Assembly (NCBI GenBank): GCA_938038145.1
Contig: CALHQU010000037.1
Coordinates: 1 to 10,766, forward strand
Source of the DNA: an uncultured Candidatus Saccharibacteria bacterium
GTDB lineage: Bacteria > Patescibacteriota > Saccharimonadia > Saccharimonadales > Saccharimonadaceae
Length of the DNA: 10,766 nucleotides
Direction: 5' to 3'
Shown here: piece after piece, positions 1 through 7,222 of the stretch
Position numbering within the stretch: position 1 is the stretch's first letter
How the letters are laid out: every line of letters begins with the position of its first letter
Notes under the pieces: generated by a model
What the model saw: the letters and a program-made list of their open reading frames with translations, nothing else
Databases searched by the model: none
Told to the model about the DNA's origin: nothing
Made by a program: the position numbers and the translations under genes

Positions 1-51
1 GGGGACACAAGGCTCTTCAGGCCTCTGCTCTACCAACTGAGCTAAAGAGCC
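1..51 (-). tRNA. tRNA-Phe (GAA), partial at window edge
   Basis: Read on the minus strand, the 5' acceptor strand GGCTCTT lies at 45-51, followed by a GCTC/GAGC D stem. The anticodon stem GAGGC/GCCTT encloses the loop CTGAAGA, so the anticodon is GAA (Phe). The variable region and the start of the T arm reach base 1, and the 3' half lies outside the window. It is transcribed away from the tRNA-Gly gene from a promoter at 68-96. Confidence 0.93.
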
Positions 52-67
52 ACAAACTTGCTATTTA

Positions 68-96
68 ATTGTACTAAAGTTGTCGCTATCTGGCAA
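68..96 (-). promoter_or_regulatory. promoter of tRNA-Phe
   Basis: On the minus strand a -35 TTGCCA (91-96) and a -10 TACAAT (68-73) are separated by exactly 17 bases. The predicted start lies roughly 10 bases before the mature tRNA 5' end at 51. It overlaps the oppositely directed tRNA-Gly promoter (80-108). Confidence 0.75.
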
Positions 97-108
97 GGGT
101 GTTATAAT
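80..108 (+). promoter_or_regulatory. promoter of tRNA-Gly
   Basis: A -35 TTGTCG (80-85) and a consensus -10 TATAAT (103-108) are 17 bases apart, placing the start a few bases before the tRNA-Gly 5' end at 119. Its -35 lies inside the spacer of the tRNA-Phe promoter, so polymerase cannot hold both at once. Confidence 0.78.
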
Positions 109-118
109 TTTATCGAGC

Positions 119-193
119 GCGGGTGTAGTATAGCGGCTATTATGTGACCTTCCCAAGGTTGAGATGGGAGTTCGACTCTCCCCATCCGCACCA
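119..193 (+). tRNA. tRNA-Gly (CCC), CCA encoded
   Basis: The acceptor stem GCGGGTG (119-125) pairs with CATCCGC (183-189), followed by discriminator A and an encoded CCA (191-193). The anticodon stem TGACC/GGTTG encloses the loop TTCCCAA, giving anticodon CCC. The T arm GGGAG-TTCGACT-CTCCC is intact. The anticodon is not UCA, so this gene gives no support for UGA-glycine recoding. The adjacent minus-strand HEPN gene ends 36 bases from its 3' end. Confidence 0.95.
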
Positions 194-228
194 ACCAGAT
201 AAATAAAACATAAGGATTTGTTTGTGGT

Positions 229-1623
229 TTATTGTATCTGTTTTTTTGATTTAATATTTAAATTAAACCGGTACGACTTGCTGACAATATTCTTTAAATC
301 AGAATCAGGAATTCCTATCATTTTTAAGATTAATAATTTTATTAGTTCCGTCATTGCTTCGTTGGACAGCGTAAGTTCCCATCCTGACAGAACTTTTTCA
401 TTACGGCTCTTATCTCTATGAGTATAATAGTTTCTGGTATTGACCAGCTTGTTTATTGCAGGTTTATTAAATGTCGAAAGATTATAATCGTTTCCTATTT
501 TAACTAAATTTTTTAATTTTTCTCTGAGGCTAGTCTCGGGTGGACCTGTTAAGCGTTTCTCGACGATATCTTTATATTCTTTATCCGGTATATAACTTAA
601 TATATTTTGACGGATATTGTTCCACTCATCTTTAGGGTATTTCTTTTCTTTAAATACATATCTATATAAGGACTCAAGTGAGCTAATAAGTGAGATAAAT
701 TTCATATCATCACTAATATTGTTGTCTAAATAAATTAGAAGGGCTTCAATTGACTCTTGGATATTTTGATAGTTAAATATCCACTGTATCAATATATCTT
801 TAACAATATTTTTGTTTGTTAAATCATTAACTGTAAATAAAGGACCCCAAGAGGGTTTATATTTATTATTTTTTCTACCAAACACTTTTGCGTAGGTAAT
901 GTTATTTCTATTATCATTGTTTGGTTTGTAGGTAAATATACTATTTTGATAGGACGTAGAGAATAGAAAGCTTGAAAAATTTTCCAGCAGTGAAAATAGA
1001 GAAATTCCATATTTAAAATCTTTAGGTGTGTTTAAAAACTTAATTGTTACTCTTTGTTCATTTTGCATCGTGAACTGACTATATGAGAGTATAGTGCTGT
1101 AGTCGGGTATTAGTTCGCTGCTAATTTCTATTATAGTATTTGAATCGAGCTTTATACTATGTATATATTTCCCATTATTAAAACTGAGCGTACCATAGTC
1201 AAAATCTGTCAGTTTTACCCCAAGCCATTGATCAAGCCCTGGTAAGTATCCTGTTATATTCCATACTTTCCTAAAATCTGGACTATCTTTTTTTGCAATT
1301 ACTGCATAAAAGGGAGTGATAGTCATCTGTCTCTTTTTTGTCGCTGGCGTTAACAAGTTTTTAAGCACGTCGGCATTGCGACATATGCAGTCAATCAGTC
1401 TAATCGTAGTTTTGCCATTGCTTGACTTAATTTCTGGAATAATTTTCTGAGCAAAAGTGTTATCACTTATAAAACAGTCCAATTCTAAACTGTCGTTCAG
1501 GTTTCCTGATATATACTTTCTACCTTCGCCTTCGTAATACCACCTTTTGCTAATTTTAAATTCATTGTCATAATATATATCTTTGTAGCTTCTAGGTAGT
1601 CTAGTTGGCATGTGGTTTGACAT
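229..1623 (-). CDS. apeA: ApeA-like HEPN-domain protein (putative anti-phage ribonuclease)
   Basis: The product is 464 residues. The N-terminal half is beta-rich and of the ApeA N-terminal type (it opens near residues 28-48 with a YYEGEG..ISGNL..SLELDCF pattern). The C-terminal third is helical and carries a segment like SLESLYR followed by RNYYTH in a KLVNTRNYYTH context. That matches the R-N-x-x-x-H catalytic motif of HEPN RNases. ApeA-type proteins are known abortive-infection effectors thought to cleave RNA during phage infection; the activity here is inferred. The gene is far more AT-rich than its neighbours, which suggests acquisition. The chosen ATG is 11 bases after the SPFH stop and has no clear ribosome binding site; a second Met at residue 5 is an alternative start. 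It may be co-transcribed with the SPFH gene. The symbol follows the family and is not proven orthology. Confidence 0.8.
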   Translation of the reverse strand: MSNHMPTRLPRSYKDIYYDNEFKISKRWYYEGEGRKYISGNLNDSLELDCFISDNTFAQKIIPEIKSSNGKTTIRLIDCICRNADVLKNLLTPATKKRQMTITPFYAVIAKKDSPDFRKVWNITGYLPGLDQWLGVKLTDFDYGTLSFNNGKYIHSIKLDSNTIIEISSELIPDYSTILSYSQFTMQNEQRVTIKFLNTPKDFKYGISLFSLLENFSSFLFSTSYQNSIFTYKPNNDNRNNITYAKVFGRKNNKYKPSWGPLFTVNDLTNKNIVKDILIQWIFNYQNIQESIEALLIYLDNNISDDMKFISLISSLESLYRYVFKEKKYPKDEWNNIRQNILSYIPDKEYKDIVEKRLTGPPETSLREKLKNLVKIGNDYNLSTFNKPAINKLVNTRNYYTHRDKSRNEKVLSGWELTLSNEAMTELIKLLILKMIGIPDSDLKNIVSKSYRFNLNIKSKKQIQ

Positions 1624-1634
1624 GGTTTTAAAAA

Positions 1635-2381
1635 TTACTTCTTACCGCCACGAATTGCGTCGATGAGTTCGATAGGGAATAACATCATCGTCTTTTGGCT
1701 TGGCTCTGTGGAGATTCGCTCTAAGGTGTTCAATGTTCGCAGATTGATGGCGCCTTGAGTTTTTGCTAAGATCTCGGCGGCTTGAGCTAATGTTTCGGCT
1801 GCGGCTTTTTCGCCGTCAGCGTTGATGATGTTAGCGCGGCGCTCGCGCTCTGCCTCGGCTTGTTTGGCCATGGCACGCTTCATATCGCCAGGAAGCTCGA
1901 TATTCTGAATCTTAACGTTCTCGACATCGATACCCCACTTGTCAGTTTCGGCGTCAACAATTTCCTTGATTTGCTGAGAAATCTCTTCGCGCTTGGCGAG
2001 CAAATCGTCCATATCGACGTTACCGGTGACGTCACGCAGTGCTGCTTGGGCAAATTGACTAGTCGCGTAAATATAGTTCGTGGTTTCCAGCACGGCTTTT
2101 GGCGCGTTGATAACTCGGAAATAAACCACCGCATCAACGCAGACTGTGACGTTGTCTTTGGTGATGACTTCTTGTTTTGGAACGTCAATTGGAGTTGAAC
2201 GAATATCAACCAGCATCATCGTCTGCAATCCTGGAATAACAACTCTTAATCCTGGTTCGCGAACACCAGTAAATCGACCAAGCGTTAAAACCACGCCGCG
2301 CTGATATTGATTGACGATTTTAATGCCACCAAGCACATAAAGCCCGATAGATACTAAGATTATTACTACAAATGCTCCCAT
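1635..2381 (-). CDS. SPFH/band-7 (stomatin/slipin-like) membrane protein
   Basis: The product has 248 residues. Residues 1-20 are one hydrophobic membrane anchor (GAFVVIILVSIGLYVLGGI). They are followed by the typical slipin opening NQYQRGVVLTLGRF, then PGL..VIPG and the VPKQEVITKDNVTVCVDAVVYF strand of the SPFH domain. Residues about 165-205 form the charged coiled coil (KQAEAERERRANIINADGE) that mediates oligomerisation in this family. Stomatin-like proteins organise membrane microdomains and often regulate a partner membrane protease. No NfeD-type partner is present nearby. An AGGAGG ribosome site (2386-2391) lies 4 bases before the ATG. The gene immediately downstream is the HEPN gene. 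Confidence 0.93.
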   Translation of the reverse strand: MGAFVVIILVSIGLYVLGGIKIVNQYQRGVVLTLGRFTGVREPGLRVVIPGLQTMMLVDIRSTPIDVPKQEVITKDNVTVCVDAVVYFRVINAPKAVLETTNYIYATSQFAQAALRDVTGNVDMDDLLAKREEISQQIKEIVDAETDKWGIDVENVKIQNIELPGDMKRAMAKQAEAERERRANIINADGEKAAAETLAQAAEILAKTQGAINLRTLNTLERISTEPSQKTMMLFPIELIDAIRGGKK

Positions 2382-2405
2382 TTTTCCTCCTATTTATATA
2401 GATCT

Positions 2406-2435
2406 ATTGTAGCATTTTGCGCGAGGAAAGTGTAA
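2406..2435 (-). promoter_or_regulatory. putative promoter of the SPFH gene
   Basis: The minus strand shows -35 TTACAC (2430-2435), an 18-base spacer and -10 TACAAT (2406-2411). The start would be near 2399, giving a leader of about 18 bases that includes the AGGAGG site. It is divergent from the rarA promoter. Confidence 0.55.
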
Positions 2436-2469
2436 CGGCGGAGACTTTTTGGCTTTATGGATTTCGCGA

Positions 2470-2475
2470 TATAAT
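2470..2475 (+). promoter_or_regulatory. -10 box of a leaderless rarA promoter
   Basis: A perfect TATAAT (2470-2475) is followed by 6 bases and then the rarA ATG at 2482, so the A of the start codon sits where transcription should begin. There is no ribosome binding site for this ATG. The -35 is weak: TTTTGG at the 17-base spacing, or TTGGCT at a 15-base spacing. Confidence 0.6.
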
Positions 2476-2481
2476 GGAAGT

Positions 2482-3654
2482 ATGAGTGATAGTAGACAGC
2501 CGCTGGCTGAACAGATGAGACCGCAGACGCTGGACGAGGTGATAGGGCAGAGTCATTTGCTTGGCGAGGGTGAGTTATTGAGGCGAATTGTTAAGAATGG
2601 CGAGCCGGTCAGTTTGATATTGTGGGGTCCGCCGGGAACTGGAAAGACGACGTTGGCGCGGATTATTGCGCGCGAGGTGAAGGCTGAGTTTATCGAATTA
2701 TCGGCAGTTACAAGCGGGAAAAAGGACGTTGAGCAGGTAATTGAACACGCCCGCCAAAACTGGAATTTGGGGCTCAGGACAATTCTATTCGTTGACGAAA
2801 TTCATCGTTTCAATAAAGCTCAACAAGACGCGTTTTTGCCGCACGTTGAGAGTGGGCTAATTACTTTGATTGGCGCGACGACCGAGAATCCGAGCTTTGA
2901 AGTTATCACGCCGCTATTGTCACGTTCACGAGTTTTAGTTCTCCAGCGATTGACAAAAGACGAGATTATATCCGTATTAAAAAGAGCGCTGAAAGTCCTG
3001 AAAAAGTCTAAGCAAGTTTCGCCCAAAGCCCTGGACTATTTGGCGGAATTATCGGATGGCGATGCAAGGGTGGCTCTGGGCAATTTGGAATTGGCGCTGA
3101 GTTTTAACGAAAAAGTAACGCCGGAAGTGGTTAAGGCGGCGGCTCAGAAGCGACTTCCGGGCTATGATAAAAAAGGCGATTCGCATTACGACGTGATTTC
3201 CGCTTTTATCAAGTCACTAAGAGGCAGTGACGCGACGGCTGCGACGTATTATTTGGCGCGGATGATTGACGCGGGCGAGGATCCGAAGTTTATTGCTCGG
3301 CGAATGGTGGTTTTTGCGTCGGAAGATATCGGACTGGCGGGCAATGGTGCGCTGAGCTTGGCGATTGCAACGTTTGAGGCTGTCGAGCGCGTCGGTCTTC
3401 CGGAGGCGAAGTATAATTTATTCCATTGCGCTATTGCGTTGGCTCGTAGTCAGAAGTCGCGTGAAATTACCGATTTAATGTACGGCGCTTTTGAATTGGC
3501 GCGCAAATATCCGAATTCTCCTGTGCCGTTGCATCTCAGGAACGCTCCGACCAAATTGATGAAAGATTTGGGCTATAACAAGGACTACAAGTGGCAAGCT
3601 GGCTTTAAGCATGACAAAGGATTTTTACCAGAGGAAATTAAGGATGTGGTATAA
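2482..3654 (+). CDS. rarA: replication-associated recombination protein A, AAA+ ATPase
   Basis: RarA (MgsA, related to eukaryotic WRNIP1) acts at stalled replication forks and on single-stranded DNA gaps. The 390-residue product carries Walker [10 protein letters not shown] (residues 49-57), Walker B with DEIHRF (105-110), the sensor-1 region GATTENPSF (131-139), an arginine-finger region LLSRSRV (145-151) and a sensor-2 stretch [13 protein letters not shown]. The C-terminal half has the RarA tetramerisation region with [19 protein letters not shown] and SEDIGLA. It is slightly shorter than the E. coli protein (about 447 residues). An upstream in-frame TTG at 2449 would add 11 residues, but it lies before the -10 box, so the ATG at 2482 is preferred. 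It is followed after 35 bases by a membrane protein gene on the same strand. Confidence 0.96.
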   Translation: MSDSRQPLAEQMRPQTLDEVIGQSHLLGEGELLRRIVKNGEPVSLILWGPPGTGKTTLARIIAREVKAEFIELSAVTSGKKDVEQVIEHARQNWNLGLRTILFVDEIHRFNKAQQDAFLPHVESGLITLIGATTENPSFEVITPLLSRSRVLVLQRLTKDEIISVLKRALKVLKKSKQVSPKALDYLAELSDGDARVALGNLELALSFNEKVTPEVVKAAAQKRLPGYDKKGDSHYDVISAFIKSLRGSDATAATYYLARMIDAGEDPKFIARRMVVFASEDIGLAGNGALSLAIATFEAVERVGLPEAKYNLFHCAIALARSQKSREITDLMYGAFELARKYPNSPVPLHLRNAPTKLMKDLGYNKDYKWQAGFKHDKGFLPEEIKDVV

Positions 3655-3655
3655 T
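3647..3655 (+). promoter_or_regulatory. extended -10 promoter overlapping the rarA stop codon
   Basis: TGG directly followed by TATAAT (3650-3655) forms an extended -10 that includes the TAA stop of rarA. No good -35 is visible at normal spacing. The predicted start near 3662 gives a leader of about 28 bases before the next gene. Confidence 0.45.
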
Positions 3656-3689
3656 TGACATATCAATATTCTTAAAAGGAGAAGTTAAT

Positions 3690-4259
3690 ATGCCAAAACA
3701 AGAACCTCAGCAGCCGCAATATGCGCCACAGCCTGGTCCAAACGCACAATACGGTCCCGCACCACAACCGCAGAACACGCCGTATGAACAGCAACCGGTC
3801 AGCCAGCAATATTTTGCACAGCCTCAAGCAGCGCCAGTGCAATATGTCGTGATGGCGGAATCTCTGAAGGGTGTTAAGGGTTGGTTAATGTTCTTTGTTG
3901 TTTGTTTCGTTATCGGTAGCCTTGTCAATACAGCAGTGTTTTTCCAGGCAATAATGAATCTTAGCCAGCCAGAGAACGTCATTTCTTTGATATTTTCACC
4001 TGTACTAGTAGTCTTGGCTATTTGTGCAGTTGTGTTTATAACGATGCAGAAGCGTCTTGGTAAATGGCTAGCCGTTGCTACGATCGCCACAGCTGGATTG
4101 GGTAATGTTGCAAATGCGGTAGTTATATATGCATCTGGAAGATCGGGAGTAGAGGTTCCGGCATTTATTACCGGAATCGTTACAATGCTAATAGTAGAAG
4201 GATTGGTAATCTTGTACTTCTTTGCTTCTCGTCGGGTCAAAGAAACTCTTGTCAATTAG
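3690..4259 (+). CDS. membrane protein with Pro/Gln/Tyr-rich cytoplasmic tail and four helices (DUF2569-like)
   Basis: The product has 189 residues. Residues 1-55 are low complexity, rich in Pro, Gln, Ala and Tyr. About residues 58-189 hold four hydrophobic helices. The first starts with a SLKGVKGWLMFF motif like the G-GWL opening of DUF2569 proteins, and the last ends before SRRVKETLVN. No signal peptide precedes the tail, so the tail should face the cytoplasm. An AAGGAG site lies 8 bases before the ATG. A DUF2569-type fold is a resemblance judged by eye, and the function is unknown. It ends in a bidirectional terminator. Confidence 0.82.
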   Translation: MPKQEPQQPQYAPQPGPNAQYGPAPQPQNTPYEQQPVSQQYFAQPQAAPVQYVVMAESLKGVKGWLMFFVVCFVIGSLVNTAVFFQAIMNLSQPENVISLIFSPVLVVLAICAVVFITMQKRLGKWLAVATIATAGLGNVANAVVIYASGRSGVEVPAFITGIVTMLIVEGLVILYFFASRRVKETLVN

Positions 4260-4274
4260 CCGATTCTTACATGA

Positions 4275-4307
4275 AAAATAGCCGCCTCATTACGGGGCGG
4301 TTATTTT
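4275..4307. terminator. bidirectional Rho-independent terminator
   Basis: A 12-bp stem pairs 4275-4286 with 4296-4307 (AAAATAGCCGCC / GGCGGTTATTTT, one G-U pair) around a 9-base loop. A-tract and T-tract flank the GC core on the two sides, so it can end both the membrane protein transcript (+) and the typA transcript (-). Confidence 0.88.
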
Positions 4308-4320
4308 ATGGTTAACGCAA

Positions 4321-6168
4321 TTATTGTTTCGCGGCGCGTTTTCGCTCGTTTGCGTCCAGATATCGCTTGCGAAGTCGTAATGATTTTGGCGTAACTTCCA
4401 AAAGTTCGTCATCTTCGATAAAGTCGATACATTGCTCCAAGCTAAACTGCGTAAATGGCGTCAATTGCACAGTTCCATCCGACGATTTGGAACGCATGTT
4501 AGTCAAATGCTTGGCTTTACAAACGTTGATTTCGATATCTTCTTGGCGATTATAAATTCCGACAATCATTCCAGCGTAAACTTCCGTTCCTGGCCCGACC
4601 AATAATTCGCCGCGCGCCTCCGCTGCTTGCAAAGCGTAAGGTGTTGTTGTGCCAGCTTCAAATGCAATCAAAACTCCATTGCGAGTCTTTGGCAATTTTC
4701 CGCCAAGCGGTTGATATCCGTGAGGCAGGGAATTCATAATCACCGTACCTCTGGTGGCGGTCAATAAAATGTTGCGCAGACCAATCAGTGCCCTCGTTGG
4801 CAAAATGTAAGTCAAACGAGCAGCGCCAGCGGTGGTCGTTTCCTGGGATTTCATTTCGGCGTGTCGCGCGCCAAGCTCTTGGCTAATCGCACCGATAAAT
4901 TCGCTTCCGACTTCAATTTGCAATTCTTCAATCGGTTCTTTTTCGACGCCATCTTCGGTAATTGTAACAACTTGCGGTCGTCCAACTTCAAACTCGAAGC
5001 CTTCACGTCGCATGGTTTCAATCAAAACGCTCAAATGCAATTCGCCGCGTCCAGAAATCGTAAAGCCAATTCCGTTTTCCTCAACGCGTAGCGCCACGTT
5101 GGTTTCAAGCTCTCGCTTCAATCGGTCGCCAATTTGCCTGGATGTAGTGAACTCGCCCTCGCGACCTTTCATTGGGCTGGTGTTTGGTCCGAGGTACATG
5201 CTCAAAGTCGGAGCTTCAATGTCAATTGTTGGTAGCGCTTCAGGCTGTTCTTTGTCGGCAATCGTATCACCAATATGCGCGTCAGCCACGCCAACCAACG
5301 CCACAATGTCGCCAGCAAAAGCTTCGTCAAGTTCTTCACGATTCAAGCCGCGATAGCCAAAAACTTTCTCAATTCGTGCGGAGCTCGCAACTTCGCCATT
5401 TTTCATCAAACTGACTTGCAAACCACGCTTAACAGATCCGCGAGCAATTCGCCCAATCGCGTATTTCCCCTGGAATGTGTCGTATTGCAAGCTGGTAACA
5501 AGCAATTGAAACGCGCCATCTTCTGTCACGTCTGGCGCTGGAATGTCGTTAATAATCGCGTCAAAAATTGGCGTCAAATCCGCGTCTTCGTCGGTGTTTG
5601 CAGGAATTTCTTTCCATGATTTTCCGTCGCGTCCGATTGCGTAATAAATTGGATATTGCAATTGAGAATCGTCGGTCGCTAGCTCCAAAAACAGATCGCT
5701 CAACTCGTCTTCAACTTCGGCAATTCGCCTGGCTGGCTTGTCGATTTTATTGATAATCACAACAGGTTTCAGTCCCAGTTCAAGTGCCTTCGCTAATACG
5801 AATTTGGTCTGAGGCATCGGGCCTTCCTGCGCGTCCACGATCAGCAGAACGCCGTCAGCCATATTCAAAGTTCGCTCAACTTCACCAGAGAAATCGGCGT
5901 GTCCTGGCGTATCGATGATGTTTATTTTATAGTCGCCGTAAAAAATTGACGTTTGTTTGGCGGTGATGGTGATGCCGCGCTCGTGCTCTTGATCGCCGGA
6001 ATCCATAATCAATTCCTGGCTCATCTCGGCTTGGTTGTCGCGGAATGTTCGCGACTGTTTTAATAGCCCGTCAACCATGGTTGTTTTGCCGTGGTCGACG
6101 TGGGCAATAATGGCAATGTTTCGAATCTTGCTAGCGTCCTTCATAAAAATATGGTCTGATGTTAGCAC
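4321..6168 (-). CDS. typA: ribosome-associated translational GTPase TypA/BipA
   Basis: The product has 615 residues, the usual family length. It is a ribosome-binding GTPase that supports 50S assembly and stress or cold growth. Visible GTPase motifs are G1 AHVDHGKTT (residues 22-30), [10 protein letters not shown]3 DTPGHADF and G4 NKID. They are followed by the EF-G-like domains II, III and V ([37 protein letters not shown]) and the TypA C-terminal domain ([25 protein letters not shown]). The GTG start at 6168 is backed by an AGAGGA site 6 bases upstream. The internal ATG at 6144, nearer the family's usual start, has no ribosome site. Confidence 0.97.
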   Translation of the reverse strand: MLTSDHIFMKDASKIRNIAIIAHVDHGKTTMVDGLLKQSRTFRDNQAEMSQELIMDSGDQEHERGITITAKQTSIFYGDYKINIIDTPGHADFSGEVERTLNMADGVLLIVDAQEGPMPQTKFVLAKALELGLKPVVIINKIDKPARRIAEVEDELSDLFLELATDDSQLQYPIYYAIGRDGKSWKEIPANTDEDADLTPIFDAIINDIPAPDVTEDGAFQLLVTSLQYDTFQGKYAIGRIARGSVKRGLQVSLMKNGEVASSARIEKVFGYRGLNREELDEAFAGDIVALVGVADAHIGDTIADKEQPEALPTIDIEAPTLSMYLGPNTSPMKGREGEFTTSRQIGDRLKRELETNVALRVEENGIGFTISGRGELHLSVLIETMRREGFEFEVGRPQVVTITEDGVEKEPIEELQIEVGSEFIGAISQELGARHAEMKSQETTTAGAARLTYILPTRALIGLRNILLTATRGTVIMNSLPHGYQPLGGKLPKTRNGVLIAFEAGTTTPYALQAAEARGELLVGPGTEVYAGMIVGIYNRQEDIEINVCKAKHLTNMRSKSSDGTVQLTPFTQFSLEQCIDFIEDDELLEVTPKSLRLRKRYLDANERKRAAKQ

Positions 6169-6241
6169 AGACCTTCCTCTTAATATAAAATTTTACCACG
6201 ATAAGGGGAAAATAAAAAGAGTGAAAGTTGTGTTTAATACT
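6169..6241 (-). other. AT-rich intergenic region upstream of typA
   Basis: It holds the typA ribosome site (AGAGGAAGG) and AT-rich candidates for -10 boxes such as TAAAAT. I see no convincing -35/-10 pair and no terminator after the upstream gene, so read-through from tRNA-Val and the 173-residue gene into typA is possible. Confidence 0.4.
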
Positions 6242-6763
6242 TTAATATACTGTAATTTGCTGTTCGTCAAGTTGGTCTTTTGGAAAATTTATCAGCCGAG
6301 TTTTGCCGTCGGCTCTATGTAAAATATCTAAATCAGCCATTACTATACCGAGAGCTTGCGTCGCCAATTTAACTTGCGTCGAGTCTACTCTTAATTCTTG
6401 ATGGGCTAATCTCTTCGCTTTTTTATTCTTCGTACAGGCTATTAGCAGTTCGGGATAGTCCGGCATGTCGTCTAACTGAGGTATATACATTCCATAAGCA
6501 GGTTCTGTTCGGACGAAATAATTCACGATCTTGTCTTGTCGAATATTTATCCCCCAGCGTCTACGCTCTGCTACTAAAGCTTCATTTCTTTCAAGGTAAT
6601 CACAGTATATATCCGTATGATGGTTCTCGGGAGATATTATTATGTGTCCAGCCGGCTCCCCGTTTGTAGATAATTCTCGCGAGAATATAACTAACCCAGA
6701 CGGATGAGGTTCAGTCGCCATATCTATGTCAAGATGAGTTGACGTAACGTAAAAAGATTCCAT
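6242..6763 (-). CDS. hypothetical protein, 173 residues, unrecognised
   Basis: I do not recognise this family. It is a soluble, mixed-charge protein with no signal peptide or membrane helix. Noticeable segments are GEPAGHIIISPENHHTD (residues about 35-51), ERRRWGINIRQDK (about 65-78), a run YGMYIPQLDDMPDYPELLIAC, and a basic stretch KNKKAKRLAHQELRV. The GHIIISPENHH segment faintly resembles the GHxLVIPKxH strand of HIT-domain proteins, but the HxHxH catalytic triad is not visible, so I do not call it. It lies 19 bases downstream of tRNA-Val on the same strand and may share its transcript. A TATAAA at 6765-6770 is only 1 base before the ATG, too close to serve this start. Met15 (6721) is an alternative start, without a ribosome site. 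Confidence 0.7.
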   Translation of the reverse strand: MESFYVTSTHLDIDMATEPHPSGLVIFSRELSTNGEPAGHIIISPENHHTDIYCDYLERNEALVAERRRWGINIRQDKIVNYFVRTEPAYGMYIPQLDDMPDYPELLIACTKNKKAKRLAHQELRVDSTQVKLATQALGIVMADLDILHRADGKTRLINFPKDQLDEQQITVY

Positions 6764-6782
6764 ATTTATACCTAACGTGAAA

Positions 6783-6859
6783 TGGTGGGAAATACAGGGC
6801 TCGAACCTGTGACCTCACGAATGTGAATCGTGCGCTCTAGCCAACTGAGCTAATTTCCC
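6783..6859 (-). tRNA. tRNA-Val (CAC), CCA encoded
   Basis: Read on the minus strand, the acceptor GGGAAAT (6853-6859) pairs with ATTTCCC (6787-6793), followed by discriminator A and encoded CCA (6783-6785). The D arm GCTC/GAGC is intact. The anticodon stem CACGA/TCGTG encloses the loop TTCACAT, giving anticodon CAC for the GUG codon. The T arm ACAGG-TTCGAGC-CCTGT is intact. A decayed duplicate is at 8210-8286. Confidence 0.95.
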
Positions 6860-6905
6860 GTAATTACATCTGTCGTTTTATTTAACGAACTCGTGATGTG
6901 AGCTA

Positions 6906-6934
6906 ATTATAGTTCAGGTTTTAAGTCCTGACAA
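6906..6934 (-). promoter_or_regulatory. promoter of tRNA-Val
   Basis: The minus strand has -35 TTGTCA (6929-6934), a 17-base spacer and a perfect -10 TATAAT (6906-6911). The start lies about 40 bases before the mature tRNA. The leader between them holds a small TCGTT/AACGA hairpin (6873-6888). The sequence just after the -10 repeats the 10-mer tgagctaatt found in the tRNA D arm. Confidence 0.8.
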
Positions 6935-6954
6935 GTTACACCGAGTATATCCTA

Positions 6955-6982
6955 TTTACTTTTTATACAAGTGTGATATAAG
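6955..6982 (+). promoter_or_regulatory. rightward promoter of the Cys-ORF/ITPase/folE block
   Basis: TTTACT (6955-6960), a 16-base spacer and TATAAG (6977-6982) preceded by TGA form an extended -10. It is back-to-back with the tRNA-Val promoter. The paralogous promoter at 8329-8357 is closer to consensus. The transcript would carry a leader of more than 200 bases before the ITPase gene. Confidence 0.55.
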
Positions 6983-7210
6983 TGAAAGTAGCTTTTGTTG
7001 ATGAGTTGAGCAAACAAGGAGACTATACGAACGGTGATAATAGGCGCAGAAAAGGTGCTTCCTGAGGGGTCGGAATATCCAGATATGAGTCTATTGTCCC
7101 TCGTTGCTGATACGATCATGGTCTGTTCCAATACTAATTCCTGTACTAGTGGTAATGAAGAATGTTTTTTATGCAAGAGCTGTATGGCAAAGAAAAGAAT
7201 AATTCAATAA
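6982..7210 (+). pseudogene. remnant of a small Cys-rich protein gene, frameshifted near its start
   Basis: From a GTG at 6982 the frame reads VKVAFVDELSKQ and soon stops. A second frame, open from just after a TGA near 7004 to the TAA at 7208-7210, encodes VIIGAEKVLPEGSEYP and ends with a Cys cluster (C-x5-C-x6-C-x2-C-x2-C). The KVAFVDE start is repeated in copy 2 (8357 onwards) with a mostly synonymous difference pattern, so it was probably once the true N-terminus, joined to the second frame before a deletion. The second frame might still be made as a 58-residue peptide from the GTG at 7034. An AAGGAG lies 12 bases upstream, which is long. The family is not recognised. Confidence 0.45.
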
Positions 7211-7222
7211 AGGAGGGGCTTT

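Larger units (their letters stand above)
6778..7010. repeat. direct repeat copy 1 (tRNA-Val plus divergent promoter region)
   Basis: This segment matches 8205-8385 with 15 substitutions and one 1-base indel over 180 aligned positions by eye count (about 92%), apart from 53 bases present only here. It contains the intact tRNA-Val, its promoter, the opposing rightward promoter and the first codons of a rightward ORF. Confidence 0.93.

Noticed and set aside
2449..2481. TTG at 2449 as the rarA start
   Set aside because: It lies upstream of the TATAAT at 2470, has no ribosome site and adds residues not typical of RarA.
4832..5356. Plus-strand open frames inside typA (4832-5356 and neighbours)
   Set aside because: They are antisense to a well-conserved GTPase gene, lack ribosome sites and give serine-rich, shadow-like translations.
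6989..7222. Riboswitch in the long leader of the ITPase/folE transcript
   Set aside because: I see no recognisable aptamer (for example preQ1 or THF), and the stretch is better explained by the Cys-rich ORF remnant.
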